A stretch of DNA of 64,000 nt from Promerops cafer (taxonomy: Eukaryota > Chordata > Aves > Passeriformes > Nectariniidae): assembly GCA_013398275.1 (NCBI GenBank), contig VZSE01009986.1, positions 703,043 through 767,042 of the forward strand, in the 5' to 3' direction. Both the position numbers and the translations under genes were made by a program. A model generated the notes under the pieces. It had not been told where the DNA came from and searched no databases. It was given only the letters and a program-made list of their open reading frames with translations. Positions 1 to 9,670 of the stretch are shown piece by piece (positions within the stretch are counted from its first letter, which is position 1; each line of letters begins with the position of its first letter).

Positions 1-3000
1 AATCCAGCAAGACATCTAAAATACCAGGACAAGTTAGGAGAAAAAAGTACCATCAATTTGTTAGTGCCATCTCCAAGGACATTTTCATGGGTTCCTTTGA
101 ATGGGATTGGCTGCATAAGCAATTGCATCTTTAATGTTAAAGCTGCCTCTCCTAAGCCATTTCCTGGGAAGGTTACTCTGGTAAGAGTACTTGATGTTAT
201 GATGAATAAAAGAGCCCAAAGCAAAAAAAAAACCCACCAGTGTAAAACTGAACAGAACCAGTATCTTGTCTGACAGGTGATGGTTGCAGTTCACAGCTGC
301 TGACTCAAGTGCTATAAGCTTATTTTCTAACCCCTGTGAACTTCACAGCAGATATTTGCATTGTTTGTCATTGCCCTCATCAACAGCATTCTAGGATTGG
401 GATTAATCACTCGTCTTGTCTGTTTTCCAAATGAAAGCTGCAAAGTCTCAAAGCTCTGGCTTTCTTTGAGCACAAAAGGTCACTTTGGAACACAAGATTT
501 GCTTCTAAATTTCCTTTGCAGTTTTGTTGTTTTCAGGAGTGACATTTGTGGCACGAGATTACTCAACATCCATCTGAGTAGTTCTCTGAGAAAACTTCAC
601 TGCAGACAATATAAACATCTGCTTAAAGCTCAAGTATTGTATCAAACAAGTAACTGTCAATGAATGATCAGAATCTTATTTTAAACCGTTAGAAATGGCA
701 GAGGTGACTGACTGCAAAATCTTTTAATTTTTTGCAATGAACTGGGGCTCAGTGTTGTATGAGACTTTGCTAAAGAGTGTTGCAGCCATTGATAAAGTAA
801 ATTAATATTTCCCGTAAACCACAAACCAAACAGAATACATGTCACCTGTCATCCAGGTGAACCAAAAACCTCCTAACATTTGTTTCAATGATTTAGAGCC
901 GTATTTTTTCTTACAGGATTAAGACTATTTTCCAAGGTGTAATTTACAAATATCTTGGAGAATTTTGCGAATTGGTTGTTCAGCCCCAGTGTCCTGATGT
1001 TGCAGTCTGCCAACTTTCGGGTGCAAGATTCTATTAAACAGAAAGATGAAGAGAACAGGCAGTGAAGAGGGCGAGCGGCTTGCAGCGGGCTCCCTTCAGA
1101 CCCCCTCGGGAGAATGGCATGTTTCTTCATGCTCTGCCAGTCAGGAAAGTGAGACCAAATCAAAATTTTCAAATGGGATTGCAAAGCTTTCCTTTTTTCC
1201 TTGTAGTTTTAACAAGGGCAGTGATCCAAGGAGTTTAGTAAAGAGTAAATTCTAAAGCCCTGACGTTAGCTCACACTATGCAACGCAGAACCAATCCCTC
1301 AGGAATTCTCTCCCCACTGCTGTAGCATTCTCTTGGCACAGGAGCTGCCAACTCCATTCATTTGAGCCATATGAGGAGCCTTGCCTTCTCCTGAGAGGGG
1401 AGGGCAGTCTGGGGCTTGCTGCCCCTTCAGAGGCACTTGGCGCCTTGGGACATCACTGGCCATGTCCTGCTCCAGGAGCAACAGGACTTCAGCCCCACTT
1501 TGGTGAACCAGCTTGTTTGTAATTACGTAATTTGTTGTTACTGCATGCTCATTAACAACTGGTTTTCAGGATACAAGGTTCTGGTCTGGAAAGCCCAATT
1601 TATATTTGATGCTGTGACTAAAAATTCAGTTTCTTAAGAAGTTTAAAATTTAAACTGATGCAAAATGTAGGCAAATTTAGGTGCTTGACTTCTCAACATG
1701 AGAAAGCAGAGCTTTATGGGTAGCTGTTTGTGAGAAACACCAAAATGCACACACACACTGGGCCACTATTTATTTTTGCTAATGAGCAGCAAAAACAAAC
1801 AGGACAAACACCACATCTTAAACATGAACACTTTTCCAAAGAGGTGGGGACTGAAGAGAAATCCAGGAATGTTTTTTGATACATTCTGACATCAGGGCAT
1901 GAAGGCACACACAGCATTCCTACAGAACAATGGGAGCATTGGTAACGAGGGCCGTTGGCCTGACCTGGGTTGTTAGAGGACAGATTAGTGCTAATCCCAC
2001 CACAGAAACCTTGGTCAGTTTTTCACAGGCTCAGGCAGCCTGAGCCTATCTTACATGGAAGATGAAAGGCAAGTTCAGCAGCACTTTGAGCTCCTTCAGT
2101 CAAAAGAATGCATGGAGCCAACTGACAGGTTTTTAAAACTGCATAGGAAGTGTATTTACATTTGGTTGACACTGTCCAGTGGTAGTGAAAAAATATGGCA
2201 GTCCTTTGGAGATCAAGGTGTTTTCACCAGTTTCTCCAGTTATTCTCCCCTGATACTAGACATGAAACCTCTTTGGTCTGAATCTAAGTGATTCCAATCT
2301 AAATGTTTGGAAAGATTACAAAAAAAACATATCCCTCCCCTTTCAACTTACTTAGTGGCATCTGCATAATTCTTCATATACCTTGAAGAGGAATGTGATA
2401 TATGTCTCTGTTCTTTGTGATGAATCAATGCCAAGGAACCTGGACTTTAAAATGAGATCCATGACCTTATTCCCTGTCCTCAGCAGCTACACAAAATGAC
2501 AGTGTATAACCACTTCAGGAGAGGTGGTAAAACCATTTTAAATTTAAAAAGTATAGTAGAGACTTTTCAAAATATTTTAAGATACTGGAAAAAAAATAGA
2601 CCACCTACGTTTTAAGCATGAGAAAGAATAAAAATTCCAACTTTGCTTTAGTTTGAGATTAATGCAGAAATTCCTGGACTTTGCTAGCATTACAGCATCA
2701 ATTTTTACAAGAAAATACTTGGGCAGAAGCCTTTGTGTAAAACTGTATCCCCTTGTGGGAATCTCACAAATCCTTCACCGTCGGAATTTGTCCTGCACTT
2801 TGTGCTCTCTCATGAACATGGATGAGCTGCACCAGCTGCAGGGTTAGTCTCAGCATCTTGTGGGAAGCTGAACAACTAAAGCAATATGCAGTTTATTTTT
2901 AATGGTCTTGGAAACAGCATTGTTGCTAATTTGAGAATAAACAGCCAGTGTAATTAAGGGATCTTTGCCATTCATCTGTTCTGTAAGATTTTTCTGCATT

Positions 3001-4050
3001 CAACTGCTGCCAAAGTGTTACATGTCACTTGGAAAGGGATCCTTCCTGCCATCACCTCCAACAAAATGAGGAGAAACTGACCAACGTTTCTCATCCCGTT
3101 GGTATTCCATGTGGGAGAGGGAGGAAGCAAAGGACTTGTGGCAAGTCTAGAAATGGGAAGAGAGCGACAGGGAGTTCCCTAGCCCACATGGGCCCAGCTG
3201 CCTCAGTTGTCATGACAGAGAGTGGCCAGTTGGTCAAAGGTCTGACATCATCCAGTGGAAAAGTTTCTAGGGATAGGTTTGGGAAGCGGAAGCAGAAATT
3301 ACTGAAAATATTTTTAAAATACAACAAAGTATGGCTACATTTGCTCTTCTCTATTGCTCACAGTCTGTTTCCAGCCTCACTGGTACTACAGGCACCATTC
3401 CTGCAGCACGGGCACGGAACCGTGTAGGACACCGCGGTGAGGGAGAAGGAGCGGAAGGGACTAAGGGACAGTTTTCTAGAACTATTTTGCTCTAAGGACA
3501 TGAGGTACAATGTTCAATTCAGAAGCAAAAGTGCTGTATCACAGCACCATAACTTCAATTGTATCCCAGTTAGGAAATTCTTAAAGCCAGAAACATACAC
3601 ATCATCAATCAATAAAAACTGAGGGCCAGGACGACACACTGGCGAGCTTTGCAGGAGAGGGCTTTTACATAAAGAGAAACATTTTTATGAGTTTTTCAAG
3701 AAACTATGAACCAATCCCACTTGACTGACTTAATTTGCAAACAAGACTGTGCAGCGCCAGGTGCTCAAGAATTAAATAGCAAGTCTGAAAGAAAGCAGAA
3801 CTAAGATCTAATTGTATGTCAAAGTTAACACTAGGAATATTGCTTGCAAAGGAAAGCTACACATATTTACATGAAAATTAAGTGACTGCTGTCTTTTTAA
3901 GGCACAAGTAATGTAACTCATGGTGGCAATAGCCAGTATAGTCAGCACATGATGCACAATTAAAAACCTACTTGCCAATTAACCCTGTGCTGCACAGTCA
4001 GGACATTTAGCTAGAACAGTCTTAAAACCAAGTTAAAACGCTCTGTGTAC
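1..4050 (-). other. STRBP: STRBP intron (partial, runs off left edge)
   Basis: This is intron sequence downstream, in the minus-strand sense, of the STRBP coding exon at 4051-4195. The donor GGAG|GTACAC lies at its right edge. I looked on the minus strand for the next expected STRBP segment, which in the family begins with a conserved stretch around DPPDLLDRQKC. I did not find it, so the next exon lies beyond position 1. The stretch holds only short chance ORFs, a (CA)n run at 1748-1758 and A/T-rich sequence. Confidence 0.8.
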
Positions 4051-4195
4051 CTCCTTCCTTCTTCTCTGCTTCATCTCGGATGAGAGGGGATGTGAGTATC
4101 ACCTTCAAAGTGAGCTTGGGCTCCTTTGTGTTATGGATAACAATAGCTGCCTCATTTACATGCTCCTCCACCAGATACTTCTCTTCTGTAAGTTT
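4051..4195 (-). CDS. STRBP: STRBP coding exon, DZF domain part (residues 130-177)
   Basis: The minus strand reads K-L-T-E-E-K-Y-L-V-E-E at the start of the exon and T-S-P-L-I-R-D-E at its end, which matches spermatid perinuclear RNA-binding protein (STRBP). It is clearly closer to STRBP than to the paralogue ILF3/NF90, which reads V-T-E-D-K-Y-E at this place. The acceptor is TTTCAG|AAACTT and the donor GGAG|GTACAC. The exon is 145 nt, or 48 codons plus one base. It enters in phase 0, as the preceding exon requires, and leaves in phase 1. It continues the DZF (NF45/NF90-type, catalytically dead nucleotidyltransferase-like) domain, which mediates dimerisation in this family. The two dsRNA-binding domains expected further downstream are outside the window. 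Confidence 0.93.
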
Positions 4196-5936
4196 CTGAA
4201 AGTCACCAAGAAAGATTTCAAGACTCTCCCAATCGACTGAAAAAGTGAAGAATCTGTGTATGTGCCTCAGCTAATGAGAAGGCTACAGGGCATTGCAATA
4301 ACAAAGGCGGCCTTGCCTCCCTCATTAAAAACAATTTAAAACATTTCTTTTGTAGGCAGTGCTACAGCTGCCTTACAGTTTGCTCCATTAACGTGCACTG
4401 TATCAGAGTTCTCTACAGTGATCTCTGTGCAGGTCTTTCAGCAGCCCTTTGGGACCTCTCTCACCCTCCAGAAGCACAAGGGCAGCCACAGATGGCTCAG
4501 AAGCCTCCAGCCACCCCTTCTGTGTGGAGTCTGGTTCAGCAGACCGGTAGTTAGGATGTCTGTTCCGACCCCTCCCCTGCTGCAATCTGCTCTGCAGCTC
4601 CTTTATTGTTGGGATGAAAATGGCTGAGCATCTCCTCACCATGAGTCTTCAAAGCAGCAAAGCAGAAGCTCCTGAGTCTCTGTGCCTCACCTGCTCCTTT
4701 TGTCCACTAATGGGCCTAAACCTTCCTTCACCTCTAGCATCTGATCCCTCTGCAGAGCCTCTCCTTGTCTACCATGCCCACAACAGTTGGAGCATTTCAC
4801 GAGTCAGAGTCCTCTTCCCTCATCTTTTTTCTGTAATCCCTCACAGTCCTTCCCTGCAGGATCTTACCTGCCAGTCCCTTGAATTTATTCAGTCTTCACA
4901 TAATTTAATTATGTCTATTCTCTCATTTTATCTCACTTTTTTTGAAGCACATATTAACTTTTCTTCTCACTTTCAGCCCTCTTAATTTCATGCCTCACTA
5001 CAAGGTTTATTCTTTAATACTCAATATATCCCTATAATTTTCAAACAAGTAAAATTTACTCTTTACTACTCAAAAGATCCTTTGCATTTTTAGCTATGGA
5101 TAGGGCCACATCTCTAGGAACGACATTAGCTCATTAAAACAAGCCCTTTGTGTGAGAAAATGAATGGTGAGAACTAGCAGCTGTCAAGAATGGTAAAACA
5201 TGGGAAGAAAAGCAGATCAGGAGAAAAGCAGATTGAGTTTGGTTGTGGTTTGCAGAGGGGCACTTGCAGTGGAACATTTTAGGGCAGTTCCTTGGCACCA
5301 GTGTTGGTGAGTCTGGAAGCTGGACTGATTCCTCAGCCTCAGAGCTCTGTCACAGAGGTGGTATCCCTAAACAAGCTGCAACTGCTGCCTGCTGGATGCC
5401 ACCATCAGACTTAAGTAGCCATAAATAAAAATAATGTGAGCTCACGATTAACCTGAGCCCAAATGAGTGACCACCTAAAGTGACATGTTCTCACCTTGGC
5501 AGCACAGAAGGGTTTATGTGGGAACAGCCCAAGCAAAGCAGCTGCAATGGGGAACTGCAGGTTCAGGCAGGGGACAACAACAGGGACTGAGTGACACACT
5601 TGAGCAGGGAAGATTTCTGCAGTTCAGCTCATGTTGGGTGGACCAGAGCACCCAAACCCACCCTGGGTTAGTTGCACACAGAGATCAGCTGCCCTCCCAG
5701 GGAACTGACACCACAAACAAGAGTAGGGCAACAACAGCAGTAAGAGGTTACATTTTGTGAGTAAGGACTTCATGTCACCACATTAAACATGTCACATGCC
5801 CCAGACGCTGTCCTAGATTCAGAGTATATTCCTTTATATCACTTGTCTTTCTTGCTGGAACAAATTCCAGCCTTTCCCCAAGCAGCTCTTGCAGTGCTAT
5901 CAGCCATTGTGGGGGGACTGCTCCTAATGAACTCAC
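4196..5936 (-). other. STRBP: STRBP intron
   Basis: This 1.74-kb intron runs between the donor CAG|GTGAGT at 5937/5936 and the acceptor TTTCAG at 4196-4201. No further exon, RNA gene or recognisable repeat was seen. The open frames here, such as those around 4403-4985, have no recognisable protein similarity and no consistent splice sites. Confidence 0.85.
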
Positions 5937-6102
5937 CTGAATTTGAGCTGGGAGATTGTCTTTAACAATACATAACAAGGTCTTTGTGGGTTTTTCTTTG
6001 CACATGAGAACCAGCTCCAGATCCATATCATCTTTGATCAGCAGGCCCTTTGCCACCAAGCCGATCCTCATAACGCCACATAACGTCCGACCACCTTGAT
6101 CC
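5937..6102 (-). CDS. STRBP: STRBP coding exon, DZF core (residues 74-129)
   Basis: The minus strand encodes D-Q-G-G-R-T-L-C-G-V-M-R-I-G-L-V-A-K-G, then L-L-I-K-D-D-M-D-L-E-L-V-L, ending D-N-L-P-A-Q-I-Q. This is the hallmark strand-turn-strand of the DZF domain. DMDLEL (about residues 99-104) sits where active nucleotidyltransferases carry metal-binding acidic residues; the family is regarded as catalytically inactive. The exon is 166 nt: one base completing Lys74, then 55 codons. The acceptor is TTTCCAG|GGATC and the donor CAG|GTGAGT. STRBP binds double-stranded RNA and was described on the microtubules of the spermatid manchette, and it is also expressed in brain. The phases match both neighbouring exons exactly, so the gene appears intact here. 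Confidence 0.95.
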
Positions 6103-6248
6103 CTGGAAATGAAACAGTTTAGGGTAATTAAAAGGGGATTTTACTCTCCAGCTACAGTTTAGACCCCGGTAACACTACGACTCTTATTCAGAGGAAAGGA
6201 GCCATTGAGAGCAGCACAGGACACGCTGTGAGCTGAGGCTTCACTCAC
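6103..6248 (-). other. STRBP: Short STRBP intron (146 bp)
   Basis: This compact intron has donor AA|GTGAGTG at 6249/6248 and acceptor TTTCCAG ending at 6103. Splicing in phase 2 restores the Lys codon (AA+G), so the frame continues directly into D-Q-G-G. Confidence 0.93.
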
Positions 6249-6466
6249 TTGGCAGTGCCTTCTGCAGCTTCCTCCTTGGCTTCCACATCACCCTCACACT
6301 TTGCAGACTTGTTCTTTTCATCCATCCAGTCAGAGACATGCTTAAGGGCACATTCTACTGTTGAGACCATGTTCTGGACAGCTTCAAGCTCCTCTGGAGA
6401 TGGATAAATGGTTGAATGTTTCACCATTACGTGGCGGTCATCATTAGCAAAAGATCGGATCGATCT
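6249..6466 (-). CDS. STRBP: STRBP first substantial coding exon (residues 2-73)
   Basis: After the acceptor CCACAACAG, the minus strand reads R-S-I-R-S-F-A-N-D-D-R-H-V, then M-V-K-H-S-T-I-Y-P-S-P-E-E-L-E-A. This is the nearly invariant N-terminus of STRBP. The ILF3 paralogue has R-P-M-R-I-F-V-N-D-D at the same place, which separates the two. The exon is 218 nt, 72 codons plus two bases. Its last part (about residues 50-73) is a Glu/Lys/Ala-rich acidic linker that I recall as poorly conserved compared with the human protein. A Met at residue 15 could be mistaken for the start. The conserved residues before it, together with an ATG placed exactly at the end of the upstream exon, argue for initiation at residue 1. 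The polypyrimidine tract before the acceptor is good. Confidence 0.94.
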
Positions 6467-8619
6467 CTGTTGTGGAGTGGGAAACAGGAAGAAAAGAGAA
6501 CAACGTTACTGGAGTATTGACAGGACATAGGACATTGCCTGAATGGGAATCCTGCCTGGCAGGGAGAATGCAGACTGGGCACAGCATGTGGAAAGGAGGG
6601 AGGGCGAGGAGAGACGATTCCTGTTTTGTAAAATGCATTGATACTCTCCAAATACAATTTTGCATATTCTGGAAGTGCTGAGTGCAGCCATCTCTCCTCT
6701 GTTTATGCCAGGGACAAGAGCAGCACACCTTGGAACAGGCAGTCAAAGAGCAACCCTCATGGGTTTGCTGCTGCTGCTGCAGATGAAGTCACAGGCAGTA
6801 CAGAACTGTGAGAGGCTCAGCCACTGCACAGGGATTTACAAAGGCATGAATGAAGATGAGAATAAAGATAAATGGTAAGAGACTGAAATTTCTTTTTTAA
6901 AAACATTCAAATGAATAGGAGGATATTAGAGTGCTAATTTTAAAAGCCTGCAGTGAAACTGAGTCCTGAGTGATACTGCTGAGGGAGGTAAACTTCACTA
7001 GTTGGGTAACCTGTGCTAGGAAGTTTTGGGTTTGCTGCAGACTATTCAGGTGAGACTTTTTTTATCTAAACGGTGCCCCAGACCAGCTGTGATCACAGCA
7101 CAGACCTGTGGCAAGGGCAGCAATAAGTCTTGGTCTCTACAGACACATCAGTCACTGCTGAAAGCCTCCCAGAACAGAATGACCAACCAAATCCCTCTGT
7201 TCCTCCTACACCTTAAGCACCTTAATGAGGTGTCATTTTCACCCCTACTTCATGGGTTCGTAGCTGTACCCACTCCTAAGGACACAAAGGGCCTTTGATC
7301 AACCTCAGAGGTCTCTAGGCTGGACCCTTTATTAAGGAACTGTCCGTGATTTCCTGGTGTATTACCCTCCCTGTGTCTCTTCCATTGAAGGTCATGACAT
7401 CATTCCCTTCCTAATTTTTGTGTTCCTACCCAGATGGGTAATTTGGGCAGTAACAATTCCTCTGTCAGGGGCTGGTTTTATCCCCTGCAGTTTGATAGGC
7501 TGCAGAATGCTTCCAGGAGGTCCCTCTTGTGGTTATCCACAACATGGATACAGCTGGGCTGCAGGGAAACAGCCGAGCTGCACTGAACAACTCACCCACC
7601 ATCTTCCACCTTACAAAATATCAGTTACAACAGTGGAACAGAAACAAATTGGTAATTCCTAATTATGAGACACATTTTCTTTTCTAATGAAGAGGGGCTG
7701 ACAAGATCAACTCCTCATTACAATTTAGGCCGAAAAGAATAACAGATTGGAACACTATTTAAAATATAATATATTAACAACTCTGCTTTGCAAAGTGTTC
7801 TTTTTCTCTTTCACTCTGTAACTGGCAAAAGTCTTGGTTTAGGTCTTTTTTTTTAAATACAAATACAAACACACAGCCTACCTGCAGCAACCAGTCACAC
7901 AAACTGTATTTAAAATTTATTGCATTTATTCTCATGTCCATTCTCTCACTAATAACCTTAGAGGGCTTAAAAATATATAAATATGTTTAAACTGCTCTCC
8001 ATTCATATTGTTCAGCAACTGAATAGGTTTATTGCCTTTTTGTGAACACATTTCAGAATCTCACCATCACAATACTTCATACTTGCACATCTCTGCAAGT
8101 CCCACATCTCAGGCATTTCTATTTGCAGCCAAATGAGAAGTGACCCCTCACTTAAACCCTTCACACCGGGTATATTTGGTACACACATTTCATCTGCGCT
8201 GCCACGAAGTGCACAGAGGCACCTTCACTCACACACACATGGATGTGAATAATCAAAACTTGCTTTTGTGAGGTAGAGGTGGAAGGGGAATGTGAGCATT
8301 TGGTAATAAAATCTGCAAGTTCAAGGTCACTGATGCTGTTTGCTTCAGCCTGCTAATGCCAGTTTTATTAGAAAACCTTATGAGCATCCCCTTCATTCGT
8401 ATTTAATAATTCATGTACTGCAGGCTTACAAGAACACTCTCTGGCTTTAAGAGGCTGACAATACATCAAACCTCTCTTGCTTTGCTCAAAGCACACAGTA
8501 CCATCCCTCAGTTAGTGCAAGGTCAGGAAGTCCCTCTCTCGGGTTTGATCAGGCCCCATGCAAGCCTGGCAGCAAAAAACATTTTTAATGCACCCCTGTG
8601 AAAGATAACGAATACCTAC
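6467..8619 (-). other. STRBP: STRBP intron between start-codon exon and first coding exon
   Basis: This 2.15-kb intron has donor ATG|GTAGGT at 8620/8619 and acceptor CAACAG ending at 6467. It contains A/T-rich stretches (7740-8000) and a short CA-rich stretch near 8228-8242. No further gene is supported. Confidence 0.75.
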
Positions 8620-8622
8620 CAT
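8620..8622 (-). CDS. STRBP: STRBP initiation codon (Met1)
   Basis: The ATG lies directly against the splice donor GTAGGT and is the only STRBP coding sequence in this exon. It supplies Met1 before Arg2 of the 6249-6466 exon. No ATG is available at the required place directly upstream of the 6466 acceptor, where the intron reads CCACAACAG. Confidence 0.75.
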
Positions 8623-8628
8623 GGTTTG

Positions 8629-8721
8629 TTAGTGTTTCAGCTCTCTCTCCCTCCCTTTCTCCTTTTCCCTCCTCCTTGGTGTCTTTGCTAGGCACTGTTT
8701 TGCCTGACAGAACCTCTTCAT
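8629..8721 (-). other. Upstream ORF (30 codons) in the STRBP 5' UTR
   Basis: Within the 5' UTR exon an ATG at 8721-8719 opens a basic 30-codon frame starting M-K-R-F-C-Q. It ends at TAA (8631-8629), six bases before the STRBP start codon and in the same frame. It could lower translation of the main frame or allow reinitiation. It depends on the exon model being right, and nothing shows that the peptide itself is made. Confidence 0.45.
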
Positions 8722-8744
8722 AAGCCTCTCAGTCCCTTGACAGC

Positions 8745-8756
8745 TCAAGAGTTCAT
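8745..8756 (-). other. Minimal uORF (Met-Asn-Ser-stop) in the STRBP 5' UTR
   Basis: An ATG followed two codons later by TGA lies upstream of the 30-codon uORF in the same predicted exon. Very short uORFs of this kind commonly dampen initiation downstream. Confidence 0.35.
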
Positions 8757-9656
8757 ACAGCCAAGGTGCTCTGGGAGTCACTTTCTCTAATTCACCTACA
8801 AAAAGAGAGAAACAACTTGAAATCAGCAATGATGGCGTGTTGATTCCAGAAGTGCTGGATGCAGCTCATGAGGCAAACCACTGATCAGAGCACCCCAGCT
8901 TCCAGATGGGACAGTCACTGATCCATTTATATCTGAGCAAACAGATGTCACTGTGGAAAGCAACTTTTTTGTGATGTGCCCACACACATGTAATGACTTT
9001 CCCATGCCAGTTAGAGCTGATCCCAGGGAGGTTTGTCAGCCACCTGGCAATCCCAGCTTTTGGGATGAGGAAGACAGGAAATCCAACATGGCAAACATGC
9101 TCTATGTGAAACCAGCTCGCAGTCTCTGTTTTTGTCGCATGGAATCAAACACGCTACATTTAATTACCAACAAGTAATTCTCTGTGGAAATCCTCAGTGC
9201 AGCCCTTGCTCCTGAGTCAGATGCTGCACAAGTACCAAGGCTTCAGGTTGCAATAACTGCAAGTTGTTATTTAAAGGCAGACAAGCACATTCTAACAAAC
9301 TGCAGACGTCAGACTTGCGAGGAGCTGAAATCACCCACACTGCCTGTGCTGCCCATGCACTGCCTTTCCCAGCACACAGCATGGAAAAGATCCTGCAGGA
9401 GCAGCCTCCTTGTACTAAACTGGGAAACAACACCAGCACTGGCAGCATAAAACTGTAAAGAAATGCTCTGTGAGAGAGAAGAGCAGAATAACAGAGCAGG
9501 TAATGTGAGAGAGGCAAGCATAAGCTCACTGCACAGCAAGACACTCCAGTCCTTGCAGAAAATTCCTGTTTTCCTTTCTCTACACATGTTGTTGCATCAG
9601 CTCTCCACCAACATTTTGAAGCAACTGGAAACCCAGTCAGTAAATTTCTGCAGATT

Positions 9657-9670
9657 CACACACACACACA
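9657..9670. repeat. (CA)7 microsatellite
   Basis: A perfect run of seven CA units in STRBP intron 1. A similar shorter run lies at 1748-1758. Confidence 0.9.

Larger units (their letters stand above)
8620..8795 (-). other. STRBP: STRBP 5' UTR exon ending in the start codon
   Basis: On the minus strand a strong acceptor (a pyrimidine tract ending TTTTTGTAG) opens a 176-nt exon. It ends AACAAACC-ATG|GTAGGT, so the three bases of the initiation codon are the last three bases of the exon. Joined to the exon at 6466 this gives ATG-AGA-TCG, Met-Arg-Ser, the expected STRBP N-terminus. An in-frame TAA lies two codons before the ATG, so the frame cannot extend upstream. Position -3 is A, a favourable context. 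The second half of the exon is purine-rich on the sense strand (about 8640-8690). The exon is inferred from splice signals and phase; a transcript would confirm it. Confidence 0.75.

Noticed and set aside
6425..6427. Met15 (MVKHST) as the STRBP start
   Set aside because: Thirteen conserved residues precede it in frame, and an ATG at the exact end of the upstream exon provides Met1.
4051..6466. Assignment of the minus-strand exons to ILF3 (NF90)
   Set aside because: The N-terminus R-S-I-R-S-F-A-N-D-D and the K-L-T-E-E-K-Y segment are STRBP-type; ILF3 differs at these positions.
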